In this document: positions 14,641-23,526 of the stretch, one piece after another
Position numbering within the stretch: the first letter of the stretch is position 1
How the letters are laid out: every line of letters starts with the position of its first letter
From: an uncultured Ilyobacter sp.
GTDB taxonomy: Bacteria > Fusobacteriota > Fusobacteriia > Fusobacteriales > Fusobacteriaceae
Length of the DNA: 64,000 bases
NCBI RefSeq assembly: GCF_963668515.1
Contig: NZ_OY764866.1
Span: 62,001 to 126,000 of the forward strand
Direction of reading: 5' to 3'
Translations under genes and position numbers: made by a program
Notes under the pieces: generated by a model
What the model was told of the DNA's origin: nothing
Seen by the model: only the letters and a program-made list of their open reading frames with translations
The model's database searches: none

Positions 14641-16035
14641 ATGACTTTTGACTTTGACCTCATTGTTATAGGCGCAGGGGCAGCTGGATTGACTTGTGCA
14701 ATCACTGCCAAAGGTTTCGGTAAATCAGTACTTCTCATAGAAAAAAACAGAGCTGGTGGGGAATGTACCTGGTCAGGATGTGTTCCTAGCAAGGCCCTTA
14801 TAAATATCTCAAAGGAGATAAATTCAGCCAGAAAGTACTGTGACTTTATACCCGATACAGCAAAAATAATGAAAGATGTAAAAAATGTGATTCAAGATGT
14901 CTACTCTCACGAGACTCCCGAAGTCCTTGAAAAAACAGGAATTAATTTTCTCAAGGGAGAAGCTGAATTTACAGAAGATAAAACCATAAAAGTAGGGGAG
15001 AATACCTTTAGCGGAAAGGGTATTATTATCGCAACAGGGTCTTCTCCCTTTGTGCCGCCTATACCGGGGATAAATACTGTGGATTACCTTACAAATGAAT
15101 CTTTATTTCTCCTTGAAGAACTTCCAAAATCTATGATCATCCTAGGTGGAGGGGCTATAGGGGTGGAAATGGCCCAGGCTTTAAGCCGTATAGGGGTAAA
15201 AGTTCATCTGGTGGAGATGCTAGACAATATCCTCTTTAGAGAGGAACAGGAGTTTGCCCACATCTTAAGGGAAAAACTAATAGATGAAGGGGTAAATATC
15301 CACATTAAGACAAAGGCTGTGGAAGTTAAAAAAAATGAAGACAGTATAATCCTAACAGTGGAAAAAGATGGGCAAAAGAGTGAATTATCTGCAGAGTCTA
15401 TACTGGTGGCGGTGGGGAGAAAACCAGTCACAGCCTCTCTAAAGCTTGAAAATGCAGGTATAGAATATAATAAAAAGGGTATAGAGGTGGATAAACACCT
15501 AGAGACAAATGTACACAACATATATGCTGTAGGGGATGTTGTAGGCCCATATCAGTTTTCGCATATGGCAAATTATCAGGGGATAATCGCCGTGCAAAAC
15601 GCCCTTACACCTCTTAAAAAGTCCATAGACTACTCCAACGTAGCCTGGACAACATTCACCCAACCTGAGCTTGCCAGTGCAGGCCTAAGTGAGAAAGAAG
15701 CACGTGAAAAACACGACAATATTCATATCTATTCTTTAGAACGGGATGAATTAGACAGGGCAAAGACAAAGAAAGGTGATATTTTTAAAGTTAAAATTAT
15801 CTGTGACAACAAAAAAAAGATTTTGGGGGCTCAGATTTTAGCTGACAGGGCAGGGGAACTGATATGTGAGATACAGGCTATGAAATCAAACGGCCTTTCT
15901 CTAGATAAACTTGCCGGAGTGATTCACCCCTATCCCACATATGCAGAAGCTTTTAGTAAGCTTGGGAAGCGGGCATATATAGACAAACTAATGGATAATC
16001 CCGTTGTAAGTCTCATAAAATCCATAAAATACTAG
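14641..16035 (+). CDS. FAD-dependent class I pyridine nucleotide-disulfide oxidoreductase (MerA/Lpd-like)
   Basis: A 464-residue NAD(P)H:disulfide oxidoreductase. FAD-binding GAGAAGLTCA, redox disulfide GGECTWSGCVPSK (C42/C47), NAD-binding GGGAIGVEMA, second FAD motif YAVGDVVG, and C-terminal dimer motif VIHPYPTYAEA are all present. The HPYPT variant of the catalytic His-containing loop resembles MerA-like or uncharacterised reductases more than authentic dihydrolipoamide dehydrogenase (HxHPT). There is no N-terminal HMA domain and no C-terminal Cys pair, so it is not a standard mercuric reductase. It lies in the glycine-riboswitch operon, so a glycine-cleavage L-protein role was considered, but the sequence does not favour it. 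The substrate is unknown. Confidence 0.85.
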   Translation: MTFDFDLIVIGAGAAGLTCAITAKGFGKSVLLIEKNRAGGECTWSGCVPSKALINISKEINSARKYCDFIPDTAKIMKDVKNVIQDVYSHETPEVLEKTGINFLKGEAEFTEDKTIKVGENTFSGKGIIIATGSSPFVPPIPGINTVDYLTNESLFLLEELPKSMIILGGGAIGVEMAQALSRIGVKVHLVEMLDNILFREEQEFAHILREKLIDEGVNIHIKTKAVEVKKNEDSIILTVEKDGQKSELSAESILVAVGRKPVTASLKLENAGIEYNKKGIEVDKHLETNVHNIYAVGDVVGPYQFSHMANYQGIIAVQNALTPLKKSIDYSNVAWTTFTQPELASAGLSEKEAREKHDNIHIYSLERDELDRAKTKKGDIFKVKIICDNKKKILGAQILADRAGELICEIQAMKSNGLSLDKLAGVIHPYPTYAEAFSKLGKRAYIDKLMDNPVVSLIKSIKY

Positions 16036-16040
16036 ATGAT

Positions 16041-16078
16041 AAATAACCCCCCTCTCAACTGAGAGGGGGGTTATTTAT
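16041..16078. terminator. Bidirectional terminator between convergent genes
   Basis: ATAACCCCCCTCTC and GAGAGGGGGGTTAT form a perfect 14-bp stem with a four-base loop and A/T-rich flanks on both sides. It serves the flavoprotein on the plus strand and the rhodanese lipoprotein on the minus strand. Confidence 0.93.
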
Positions 16079-17415
16079 CAATATTTTTCTTCATTTAAAT
16101 TTTCAGGTTCGCCCTTTAAAATTTTATCCTCTGTTTCTGGATTTTCTGACCATTCTTTCCATCCGCCGTCGTATAGAGATACTTTATCAAATCCCATAGC
16201 ATATGCATAAAAAAGAACTTCACTGGCTCTCCAGCCTGTACCACAATAAAATGCGATATTTTTATCAGTGTCTATTTGCAGATCATCCCACATCTTTAAG
16301 ATTTCATTGTACGGTCTCATATAAGTCCCATAGTCTGCACGGTAATCCTCTAGATGCCAAGGGTCAGATCCACCCATCCCCCACTTGTCGCCTCTTATTC
16401 TTCCTCTTGGTTTTATATAGTCATAACCACTGGTTTTTCCTATGTACTCCTTCCAGCTTCTTATACTTACAAGGTCACTTTTCTTGCTTTTTAAATATTT
16501 TTCTGCTTCAGGTAAATCTATTATAATATCTGGATTTCCCGGAACTTTCATACCAAAGTCATCTACAGGTTGAGAATATTCTATACCTACTTCTGTAGGA
16601 TATCCAGCCTCCTGCCAGGCCTTCCATCCACCGTTTATAAGTCTAACATCTTCAACACCGGCATATCTGCATATTATTGCAAACCTAGCCGCCGGCATAG
16701 GATCATCTCCATAAACAATTACAAGAGTTTCCTTTGTTATTCCTAATTTTTCAAGCTCAGTTTTTATCTCTTTGTCACTTACTCTGTTCCATAGAGGTCC
16801 CTCTTCAAACCACCCTGTATGAACATAATAAGAACCTGGAATATGACCGCTCTTATGGAATTTACCTTTTTCACCCCATCCTGCATTAATAACCTTCACA
16901 GGTCTTCCGTCATACTCAGGTACCTCTTCCCCCTCTATCAGTCTTTTTACCCAGCTTACAGGCACAAGAGATTCATACCTTGGAAGTTTTTCAATAGGAT
17001 ATTTTTTCTTATTCCATTCTTTTACTCCCGCTTCATAAACATATACATCATATCCCTTGTCAGAAAGTATCTCTGCCATGCTGGTATCTTCACCGTATAA
17101 AATTATCTTATTGTTTTTTGTTATCCCCTTTCTCTCAAAAGAGGCCTCTATATCTTCGTGCTTCAGAGAACTAGCAGGAAGATTGTATGCCCCGCTGATA
17201 TGACCTTGTATCCCCATTTCTTTGATATCCCACCCGTTATATTCATCATAACTTCTGGTATCGATAAGCACCGTGTCTCCGTCCTTTAAGCTTTTCTTTA
17301 CCTTTCTGGTGGATAAAACCTCGATTTTTTTTGAGATTTCCCCTCGATTTTCAGACTTACTGCTACATCCTATAACAAAAAGTATTACTGAAAATATAAG
17401 TAGTATTTTTTTCAA
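16078..17415 (-). CDS. Triple-rhodanese lipoprotein (thiosulfate/3-mercaptopyruvate sulfurtransferase-like)
   Basis: A 445-residue exported sulfurtransferase. The start MKKILLIFSVILFVIGCSS is a lipoprotein signal with the lipobox cysteine at 17. Three rhodanese modules follow. The first (about 30-135) has LIDTRSYDEYNGW but no active cysteine (YGEDTS). The second (about 145-275) has GHIPGSYYVH but YGDDPMPAAR at the active loop. The third (about 290-430) has YCGTGWRASEV with an intact catalytic cysteine. Two modules are thus probably structural. Such proteins move sulfane sulfur outside the cytoplasmic membrane. Convergent with the flavoprotein and otherwise monocistronic. The donor and acceptor are not evident from context. 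Confidence 0.88.
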   Translation of the reverse strand: MKKILLIFSVILFVIGCSSKSENRGEISKKIEVLSTRKVKKSLKDGDTVLIDTRSYDEYNGWDIKEMGIQGHISGAYNLPASSLKHEDIEASFERKGITKNNKIILYGEDTSMAEILSDKGYDVYVYEAGVKEWNKKKYPIEKLPRYESLVPVSWVKRLIEGEEVPEYDGRPVKVINAGWGEKGKFHKSGHIPGSYYVHTGWFEEGPLWNRVSDKEIKTELEKLGITKETLVIVYGDDPMPAARFAIICRYAGVEDVRLINGGWKAWQEAGYPTEVGIEYSQPVDDFGMKVPGNPDIIIDLPEAEKYLKSKKSDLVSIRSWKEYIGKTSGYDYIKPRGRIRGDKWGMGGSDPWHLEDYRADYGTYMRPYNEILKMWDDLQIDTDKNIAFYCGTGWRASEVLFYAYAMGFDKVSLYDGGWKEWSENPETEDKILKGEPENLNEEKY

Positions 17416-17685
17416 TTTTGTTCCTCCCCTGAAGATTAATTATGTTAATATTTTTATACCCTCTGTTAATTTTTATCAAACTAAAAAAGATCTTACTGTA
17501 TATTTACTTTTTATAAATCAGACTCCACCGATCATTCTATCATTTTTTTGTGTTTTGTCAATTAACATAATAATCCCTTTCTTTTGTTCCAAACACTAAG
17601 TTGAATAGTATTTTTTATTTTCAGAAGGAATTTTTTCTATAAAATTGTATAGTATAGCAGGAAAGGCTGCGGAGGTGAAAAAGAC

Positions 17686-17967
17686 GTGAAAATGTCTCAA
17701 GTTTTGGATTGTGATGCTGTCAACTGTATTTATAACAAGGATAAGAAATGTCATACTCTGGCTGTAAATATAGGGGATAAAGAGCCTCTATGCGATACTT
17801 TTATGGCTGGACCGTCAAAGGGTGGTTTTGAAGATGTTATCGGTGGGGTAGGTTCTTGTAAAACTTCAGAATGTTCTTTTAACAAATCCTATGAATGTAC
17901 ATCTACAGGTGTTCATATGTCTATTGTTGGTGACCATGTAGATTGTAAAACTTATCACAAAAAATAA
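17686..17967 (+). CDS. Protein with two DUF1540 cysteine-rich repeats
   Basis: A 93-residue cytosolic protein with two DUF1540 units: LDCDAVNCIYNKDKKCHT and GSCKTSECSFNKSYECTS, each followed by a downstream Cys (PLCDTF, VDCKTY). The regularly spaced cysteines (four per unit) imply metal binding. The function of the family is unknown; it is common in anaerobic Firmicutes and related bacteria. The first codon is GTG at 17686, chosen because GGAGG at 17671 lies ten bases before it; the ATG two codons later is 16 bases away. Confidence 0.85.
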   Translation: MKMSQVLDCDAVNCIYNKDKKCHTLAVNIGDKEPLCDTFMAGPSKGGFEDVIGGVGSCKTSECSFNKSYECTSTGVHMSIVGDHVDCKTYHKK

Positions 17968-17988
17968 TTTTTGCCTTTCCTAAGCTAA

Positions 17989-18022
17989 AAAATGCTGTCT
18001 GAAATTATTTAGACAGCATTTT
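17989..18022. terminator. Bidirectional terminator between DUF1540 gene and ABC operon
   Basis: AAAATGCTGTCT and AGACAGCATTTT form a perfect 12-bp stem with a ten-base loop, with T-rich sequence on the plus-strand side. It overlaps the 3' end of the ATPase gene of the convergent ABC operon. Confidence 0.9.
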
Positions 18023-18709
18023 GCTTTTTTCACCCAAAAGTTTTTCATAAATTTTCTTCTCAAGGTCTAAAAGCTCTCCAGATTTTAAAATTCTATTTTT
18101 TCTAGGGGTTTCTATGTCATAGCTATGCACTATCTCCATAGGATCTCTATCTAGTATAAATATCCTGTCCCCTATAAGCAGAGCCTCCTGTATATCATGG
18201 CTTATTATTACCATGGTTTTTGACTCCTGTTCTACATTATCAGATATCTCCTCTATAATCTTAAGTTTTAACAGCATATCTAAAGACCGCAAAGCCTCGT
18301 CCATAAGAATGATCTCTCCACCGTGATAAAAAGCCCTGGCTATGGACACCCTCTGTTTTTCCCCTCCACTCAGATTCCTTGCAAGGGTTTTTGCCTTAGA
18401 TGCCACATGAAATTTCTCTAAAACATTATTTATAACTTTCCCCTGTGAGGGTATCAGTCTCAGGTTTTCCTCCACTCTAAGCCAGGGAATGAGCCTGTCC
18501 TCCTGGAAAATATAGCTCACTTTTCCATCTATACCTACCTTGCCCCTATACTCCCTGTCTAGTGAAGACAAAATATTAAATAATGTACTTTTACCACATC
18601 CCGAAGGACCTAAAAGAACAGAGACCTTATTTTTTTCAAAATTTATATTAAAATCTTTCATGATCACTTTAGAATCATAATTTTTATACAAATTTTCCAC
18701 TCTTATCAT
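18005..18709 (-). CDS. NitT/TauT-family ABC transporter ATP-binding protein
   Basis: A 234-residue ABC ATPase. Walker A GPSGCGKST, Q-loop IFQEDRLIPW, signature LSGGEKQRVSIARA and Walker B EIILMDEAL are visible, plus the H-loop VIISHD. The usual DEP proline of Walker B is replaced (MDEALRSLD), a modest oddity. It energises the permease encoded immediately upstream. The start at 18709 is chosen because its ATG overlaps the permease stop (ATGA), which implies translational coupling; an in-frame extension to 18793 would read deep into the permease gene. The operon order is binding protein, permease, ATPase. The substrate (sulfonate, nitrate, thiamin precursor or other) cannot be told. Confidence 0.92.
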   Translation of the reverse strand: MIRVENLYKNYDSKVIMKDFNINFEKNKVSVLLGPSGCGKSTLFNILSSLDREYRGKVGIDGKVSYIFQEDRLIPWLRVEENLRLIPSQGKVINNVLEKFHVASKAKTLARNLSGGEKQRVSIARAFYHGGEIILMDEALRSLDMLLKLKIIEEISDNVEQESKTMVIISHDIQEALLIGDRIFILDRDPMEIVHSYDIETPRKNRILKSGELLDLEKKIYEKLLGEKSKMLSK

Positions 18710-19437
18710 AGATATCTTCCCCATTTTATTTTTATAGCTGCACTTATCAACTTTTCCAACAAACCTGTGAGAATTATCAGATATATTGTCCATGCCAGCA
18801 GGGAATCTGTCTCTATATTTATCCAGGCTGTATTCATCTCTCCCCCTATACCTCGTGGTAGCCGGCCTATGATCTCAGCCGTTGCCAGAACTTTCAGAGA
18901 GGAATTTGCAGTTATCTTTATACCACCCATAAGAGAAGGGAGCATAGAGGGCAGCATTATTTTGGAAAACACTTGTTTTTCCTCCACCTCATAAGCCGCA
19001 GCCATCTCCAGTAATTTTTCATCGGTGCTCTCAAGACCGTTAAATGTATTTATTATTATCACAGGAAGGGTAAAGATCCCCAGAATAAAGTAAGGGATCA
19101 TTCCAGAAGGAAACCAAAGCAAAGCCAAAAGAATCCATGATATAACCGGGGTAGACTGAACTATGGTTATAAATGGCCATAAAAAACTTTTGACAGTGTA
19201 ATTTTTAAAAATAACCACACCGCACAGTATCCCTAACGATACTGAGACTGCATAGGCTATAAAAAACCTGTATAAAGTGATACTGGTTTCTGCCATGCCT
19301 CCTGCAGTTAGTATATTATTTTTGAAAACATTTAGAATACTTATTGGCGATGGCAGAATAAGGGGATCTGACTTCATAGAAACTAACTGCCACAAAATCA
19401 AGAGGAAAATTACTCCTTTAAAATTTTTACCGGACAT
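18706..19437 (-). CDS. NitT/TauT-family ABC transporter permease
   Basis: A membrane subunit of about 243 residues with an N-terminal span followed by a BPD_transp_1 core. The EAA-type cytoplasmic loop reads MAAAYEVEEKQVFSKIMLPS, and the pattern LPSPISILNVF before the first core helix is typical of SsuC/TauC-like permeases. The start at 19437 overlaps the end of the binding-protein gene by 11 bases and has GGAG nine bases upstream; an alternative ATG lies three codons earlier. It overlaps the ATPase gene by four bases. Confidence 0.9.
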   Translation of the reverse strand: MSGKNFKGVIFLLILWQLVSMKSDPLILPSPISILNVFKNNILTAGGMAETSITLYRFFIAYAVSVSLGILCGVVIFKNYTVKSFLWPFITIVQSTPVISWILLALLWFPSGMIPYFILGIFTLPVIIINTFNGLESTDEKLLEMAAAYEVEEKQVFSKIMLPSMLPSLMGGIKITANSSLKVLATAEIIGRLPRGIGGEMNTAWINIETDSLLAWTIYLIILTGLLEKLISAAIKIKWGRYL

Positions 19438-20266
19438 AAAACTCATCTCCAGGGAGCTTTATCCCGAGAGCATCTAGATAGTGCTCTACAGATTTTTCAC
19501 ACCCTGTATCTAGGGTCAGATTCATATATTTCACAGATTTTCCTAACTCCCCTGTACTCATCCCCAACAAAAATTCTTTTCTGGCTTTTTCCAAAAGTTT
19601 TTCTTCACTTTTTCTTTCAAGTGCCTTTTTGTAGTACTTTACAAACTTATTTACCTCTAGAGGTTTTTCATCATAAACTTTACCCATCACAAATATCCCC
19701 ACCTGGGGAATCTCTTTTCCTTCCCACAGATCTTTTAGCTCTACCACCCTCTTAAAATCTTTGTTTTTCCCAAGTACCATAGTTGCCAAGGGTTCTGGAA
19801 GTACAAGGTTTTCTATTCTTCCTGCCATGGCAAGCTTTGCAATCTCTCCTGAAGACCTATAGCTTATCTCAGGGGAAATTTTTCTACTCTCTAGAATATT
19901 TCTCATGACCACATCTGGAGATGACCCCTGTCCCCCTATATAAAGTTTCTTTCCGTCTAGATCTTCTACTCTGTCTATCTCCTTTGATAAAAAAGATAAA
20001 AGTCCTCTGCTTGTAACTCCTACGAGTCTTATATCTATACCTTTATTATAAAGATTTGCCCCTACATTTACAGGAATTATATAGAGTTCTCCCCTTTTCT
20101 TTATTATCTTTGGAACCACCTCTGTGGAAACATCCTGATAAAAGTTTATATCTATCCCCTCCATAGCCAGCAGCGGTATGCTAGGAGGTGCTTTAGGAGC
20201 ATCTATCTCTATCCCCCATATAGTAAGCGATATAACCATAAAAATAGATGCGATTAATTTTTTCAT
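19427..20266 (-). CDS. NitT/TauT-family ABC transporter substrate-binding protein
   Basis: A 279-residue periplasmic binding protein with a signal peptide (MKKLIASIFMVISLTIWG). Unlike many Gram-positive homologues it has no lipobox cysteine, as expected with a periplasm. Features typical of NMT1/SsuA-like proteins are APKAPPSIPLLAMEGIDINF near the N-terminus, DLDGKKLYIGGQGSSPDVVM, and the domain-crossing EPLATMVLG. It captures a small ligand for the permease/ATPase pair below it. The ligand is unknown; no biosynthetic neighbours point to one. First gene of the three-gene operon. Confidence 0.85.
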   Translation of the reverse strand: MKKLIASIFMVISLTIWGIEIDAPKAPPSIPLLAMEGIDINFYQDVSTEVVPKIIKKRGELYIIPVNVGANLYNKGIDIRLVGVTSRGLLSFLSKEIDRVEDLDGKKLYIGGQGSSPDVVMRNILESRKISPEISYRSSGEIAKLAMAGRIENLVLPEPLATMVLGKNKDFKRVVELKDLWEGKEIPQVGIFVMGKVYDEKPLEVNKFVKYYKKALERKSEEKLLEKARKEFLLGMSTGELGKSVKYMNLTLDTGCEKSVEHYLDALGIKLPGDEFYVR

Positions 20267-20292
20267 GCTCTTCCCCCTGTTACATTTATCTA

Positions 20293-20905
20293 TTATTTTT
20301 GATTTAAGTTAAATTATTGAATTTATAAGAATTCGTTACTTTTCTCTTGAAAGAAAAGTAACCAAAAGTTCAAGAATTTTCAAACGTCTAGTGAGTAGAT
20401 ATTTCTCTTAACGCCTTTGTGAGCTACAGTCCTCGGTTCCCTGCGGAACTTATTCTGCAAGACGGCTGAGTGCGGCTCTTTCCTGTATAAGCCCTGCGAC
20501 TTGAAAATTCAAAAAATCTTCTCTATGAAACTCTTCTCCTGTCTCTGTGTCTTCTGTGACCAAAAGATTTTGTTATTATTCGTGTTAATTTCCCTATCTT
20601 TTATTGGTGTTCATTCGTGATAAAATCTTTTGACTTTAATATCGCTCTCCTCCATGATACTCTCTTCTTTTCTCTGTGACCAAAAGCTTTTGTCCTTATT
20701 CGTGTTAATTTCCCTATCTTTTATTAGTGCCCATTCGTGACAAAATCTTTTAACTTTAATATCGCCCTCCTCCGTGATACTCTCTTCTTTTCTCTGTGAC
20801 CCAAAAGCTTTTGTCCTTATTCGTGTTAATTTCCCTATCTTTTATTAGTGTCCATTCGTGACAAAATCTTTTGATTCTGATATTCAGATAAATTCAGTAT
20901 TTTAT
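20293..20905 (-). repeat. Copy C of the intergenic element, inverted, tail type II
   Basis: Read on the minus strand it starts near AATACTGAATTTATCTGAATA (20905), carries three 120-bp units (TCAAAAGATTTT at about 20875, 20755 and 20635), then the structured type II tail (20374-20510) and the hairpin GTTACTTTTCTT/AAGAAAAGTAAC (about 20336-20362). Both outer terminal inverted repeats are lost or degenerate, so this copy is probably older than the ones at 1321 and 55175. The whole 646-base gap between the ABC operon and the PhnA-like gene is this element. Confidence 0.8.
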
Positions 20906-20912
20906 GAATATA

Positions 20913-21314
20913 TCAAATCTCTATTTTATCAAGCAAAGCCTCTACTTCTTCCTCTATATAGACCGTCTCTAAGGTTTCCTCTGCCCAGCTGTACTTGTCT
21001 TTTATCTTCCTAAGACCGTAGATTGCCACAGCTTTTACAATGGGTACCTCACTCCATACTGCAGAATTCAGAAATCTCAGGTCATTCTCCCCTGCCTTGT
21101 TGAGGTTATTCAATATTTTCCTGCAGTGCTCGCATATCAACATACATCTCTCAAAGTCAGGTTCTTCAACCACTGGAGGGACCTCATATATTTCCAATTT
21201 TTCATTTTTAACTTCACATAACTCACAGCTTGATTTTGATCTTCTGGCCAGGTCTTTTCCAAAAAATAAAACCTTGCTCTTTCTCTCTCTGTCTCTATCC
21301 AACCCCTTTGCCAT
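20913..21314 (-). CDS. PhnA/YjdM-like zinc-ribbon protein
   Basis: A 133-residue protein. After a basic N-terminus, LARRSKSSCELCEVKN with IYEVPP and CMLICEHCRKIL supplies a four-cysteine zinc site; RFLNSAVWSEVPIVKAVAIY follows, as in proteins annotated PhnA/YjdM (where CLN-SMWSEVPAVQV is typical). The name derives from an E. coli phosphonate locus, but a phosphonate role is not established for the family. It lies alone. The region 21315-21550 after its start holds only AT-rich sequence and the terminator of the next gene. Confidence 0.75.
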   Translation of the reverse strand: MAKGLDRDRERKSKVLFFGKDLARRSKSSCELCEVKNEKLEIYEVPPVVEEPDFERCMLICEHCRKILNNLNKAGENDLRFLNSAVWSEVPIVKAVAIYGLRKIKDKYSWAEETLETVYIEEEVEALLDKIEI

Positions 21315-21487
21315 TACTACCTCCTTAATATTCTAAAAAACTAAAAATTTTATTTTAATGTCTTCAAAGTTTTTCGACACTCACAGTTTCATTATAACTT
21401 AAATCTGTGATTTTTGTCCCAAACTTATTGATCTATTTTTTTAATAAAATAAATAAGTCCTAAACTTGATATCTACAATTTAAAAAG

Positions 21488-21507
21488 AGGGCCCCCTGAG
21501 GAGCCCT
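21488..21507 (-). terminator. Terminator of the flavin reductase gene
   Basis: On the minus strand AGGGCTCC and GGGGGCCCT pair (one G-T) around TCA and are followed by CTCTTTTT. It lies about 45 bases after the stop codon. Confidence 0.8.
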
Positions 21508-21550
21508 TATTCATAACAATAAATCCTTTTTTGCTTAATTTAAAAAAATT

Positions 21551-22051
21551 CTATCTGAATTTTAAAAGATCTATTTTTGAATAATCAACACTTCCGTTTT
21601 CTTTTATCAGATCTTCCTTTGCATGTACATACTCTACCTTCCCTACAAACATTTCATGGGATCCTGTCATTATCGAATCTACAACTTTACACTCAATGCT
21701 TACAGGACAGTCTAAAAGTAAAGGTGCATTAATTTTAACCCCTTCTCCAACATTCATTCCCAAAGCTTTTAGTTTATCTCCATCTCGTCCACTATGACTT
21801 CCTAGATATGCATACTGTTCTCTCTGCTCTTCAGAAACCAGATTCACAACAAATACCCCTGTTTCTTTTATCATATTGTATGAATGACGACTTGGAACTA
21901 TACCCACCATAACCATAGGAGGATCATAACTACAGTTACCGGCGTATCCCACAGCCAAGGCATTGTCCTCCCCCTCTTTGCTTCTGCACGAAACAAGTAT
22001 GTCCGGCATTGATTTTAAACAACTTTTAAAGTCGGTCACCTTTTTTTTCAT
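21551..22051 (-). CDS. Flavin reductase-like (flavoredoxin family) protein
   Basis: A 166-residue FMN-binding split-barrel protein. The family pattern is visible: NALAVGYAGNCSYDPPMVMV and GIVPSRHSYNMIKETGVFVV early on, then CPVSIECKV and HEMFVGKVEYVHA near the end. Members bind FMN and act as flavoredoxins, flavin reductases or, in anaerobes, NADH-linked electron carriers; the exact partner is unknown. It is monocistronic with its own terminator at 21488. Confidence 0.85.
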   Translation of the reverse strand: MKKKVTDFKSCLKSMPDILVSCRSKEGEDNALAVGYAGNCSYDPPMVMVGIVPSRHSYNMIKETGVFVVNLVSEEQREQYAYLGSHSGRDGDKLKALGMNVGEGVKINAPLLLDCPVSIECKVVDSIMTGSHEMFVGKVEYVHAKEDLIKENGSVDYSKIDLLKFR

Positions 22052-22489
22052 TCTAATAAATCCCCCCTTAATTAAATTACTTTACTTTATCTTTATACAA
22101 CCAATTATGATTATATTTTTTAAATAATTCTTTACACAGCCCTTATTATTAATTTATCGGCAGATGAGTATCTATCTGATATATATATAGTTCAGTTATT
22201 CTGCTTTTTCATGTAGATTACTCTTTTATCCAAGACAGGTTCCATCGTTTCGTTAAGTGCATATGCACATTAAATACTACACCTTTTTTTATTTTTTGTC
22301 AATTTTGGTTCTTAACAAAATATTGAGCTCACCAAACTTTATAAATGCAATAATTTATCCACTGCACAACAAACTGGGATTAGTTAAAATTCTCAGCAAA
22401 TTAAAAATAACTTGCAAAAATGTCATTGGGAATTTATAATTATATATTAGCATATTGAGGTCAGATAAGATTATCTGGGAGGTGAGAGA
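22052..22489. other. 438-base AT-rich intergenic region before psuG
   Basis: Divergent promoter region between the flavin reductase and psuG. It contains a 12-bp palindrome GTGCATATGCAC (22257-22268), possibly an operator. No convincing coding sequence or structured RNA was recognised. Confidence 0.5.
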
Positions 22490-23428
22490 ATGCAGTTCTA
22501 TGAAAAATATTTAGACATATCCCCAGAAATAGAGGAAGCCCTCGAAAAAGGTCTGCCTGTGGTGGCACTGGAATCAACAATAATATCCCACGGGATGCCC
22601 TATCCGAAAAATGTAGAGACTGCCCTTGAGGTAGAAAAGATAATAAGAGATAACGGTGCTATTCCCGCTACCATAGCCATCCTAAAGGGTAGACTTAAGG
22701 TGGGACTTTCAAAAGATGAGATAGATTTACTTGGGAAAACAGGTTTAGATGTCATAAAAACCAGTAGAAGGGATCTGCCTTTTATTATATCTAAAAAACT
22801 TACAGGAGCTACTACTGTGGCATCTACCATGATCATAGCATCCTTTGCAGGGATAAGAGTCTTTGCAACTGGAGGTATAGGGGGGGTTCACAGAGGTGCT
22901 GAGACTACTTTTGACATATCGGCAGACCTTCAGGAGCTTGCTCACACAAACGTAGCCGTTATATGTGCAGGAGCCAAATCCATTCTGGATATAGGCCTCA
23001 CACTTGAGTATCTCGAAACAAACGGTGTTCCTGTGGTAGGATATCAGACAGATGAACTTCCGGCTTTTTACACCAGAAAGAGCGGATTTAAAGTGGATTA
23101 CAAGGTTGATAACCCAAAAGAGATCGCCCTGGCACTAAAAGCCAAATGGGAACTGGGATTAAAAGGTGGGATGGTCATAGCAAACCCCATCCCTGAAGAG
23201 TACTCAATGGACCATAAGCTTATTACCGAAATCATAAAAAATGCCCTTATAGAGGCGGAAAAAAAGAATATAAAAGGTAAAGAATCTACACCTTTCCTTC
23301 TTGCAAAAGTAAAAGAACTTACTGAGGGTAAGTCTCTTGAATCAAATATACAGCTTATATACAACAATGCTAAATTGGCGGCAGAAATCTCAAAAGAATT
23401 GGCTTCTCTAAATCACGTTAAATACTAA
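22490..23428 (+). CDS. psuG: Pseudouridine-5'-phosphate glycosidase
   Basis: A 312-residue enzyme that reversibly splits pseudouridine 5'-phosphate into uracil and ribose 5-phosphate. The IndA/PsuG signatures are clear: [15 protein letters not shown] near the N-terminus, [14 protein letters not shown], the active-site region [25 protein letters not shown] and [13 protein letters not shown]. Length is normal. The partner kinase psuK is not adjacent, so pseudouridine phosphate may arrive by another route. GGAGGT lies upstream of the start. Ends at the terminator 23438-23466. Confidence 0.95.
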   Translation: MQFYEKYLDISPEIEEALEKGLPVVALESTIISHGMPYPKNVETALEVEKIIRDNGAIPATIAILKGRLKVGLSKDEIDLLGKTGLDVIKTSRRDLPFIISKKLTGATTVASTMIIASFAGIRVFATGGIGGVHRGAETTFDISADLQELAHTNVAVICAGAKSILDIGLTLEYLETNGVPVVGYQTDELPAFYTRKSGFKVDYKVDNPKEIALALKAKWELGLKGGMVIANPIPEEYSMDHKLITEIIKNALIEAEKKNIKGKESTPFLLAKVKELTEGKSLESNIQLIYNNAKLAAEISKELASLNHVKY

Positions 23429-23437
23429 AACAACCCC

Positions 23438-23466
23438 AAAAGGCTGCCTCGTTAGAGACAGCCTTT
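23438..23466. terminator. Terminator between psuG and the lysine operon
   Basis: AAAGGCTGCCTC and GAGACAGCCTTT pair with one mismatch-tolerant position around GTTA. It is near symmetric, so it can end psuG and possibly read-through from the convergent lysine operon. Confidence 0.85.
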
Positions 23467-23526
23467 ACTATATTTAAATTCCCCCGAATTTTTTAAACCC
23501 TGTTTTTCTAATGTTTACAACTTTTA

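Noticed and set aside
14641..16035. Glycine-cleavage L-protein (dihydrolipoamide dehydrogenase)
   Set aside because: The operon context would fit, but the HPYPT loop differs from the HxHPT of Lpd and no gcv genes are adjacent.
20293..20905. tRNA or rRNA fragment in the repeat region
   Set aside because: Stem patterns do not give a cloverleaf and no conserved tRNA or rRNA sequence was recognised.
22257..22268. Perfect palindrome GTGCATATGCAC
   Set aside because: A 12-bp palindrome in AT-rich DNA can occur by chance and no repressor or second copy is visible nearby; noted only in the intergenic entry.
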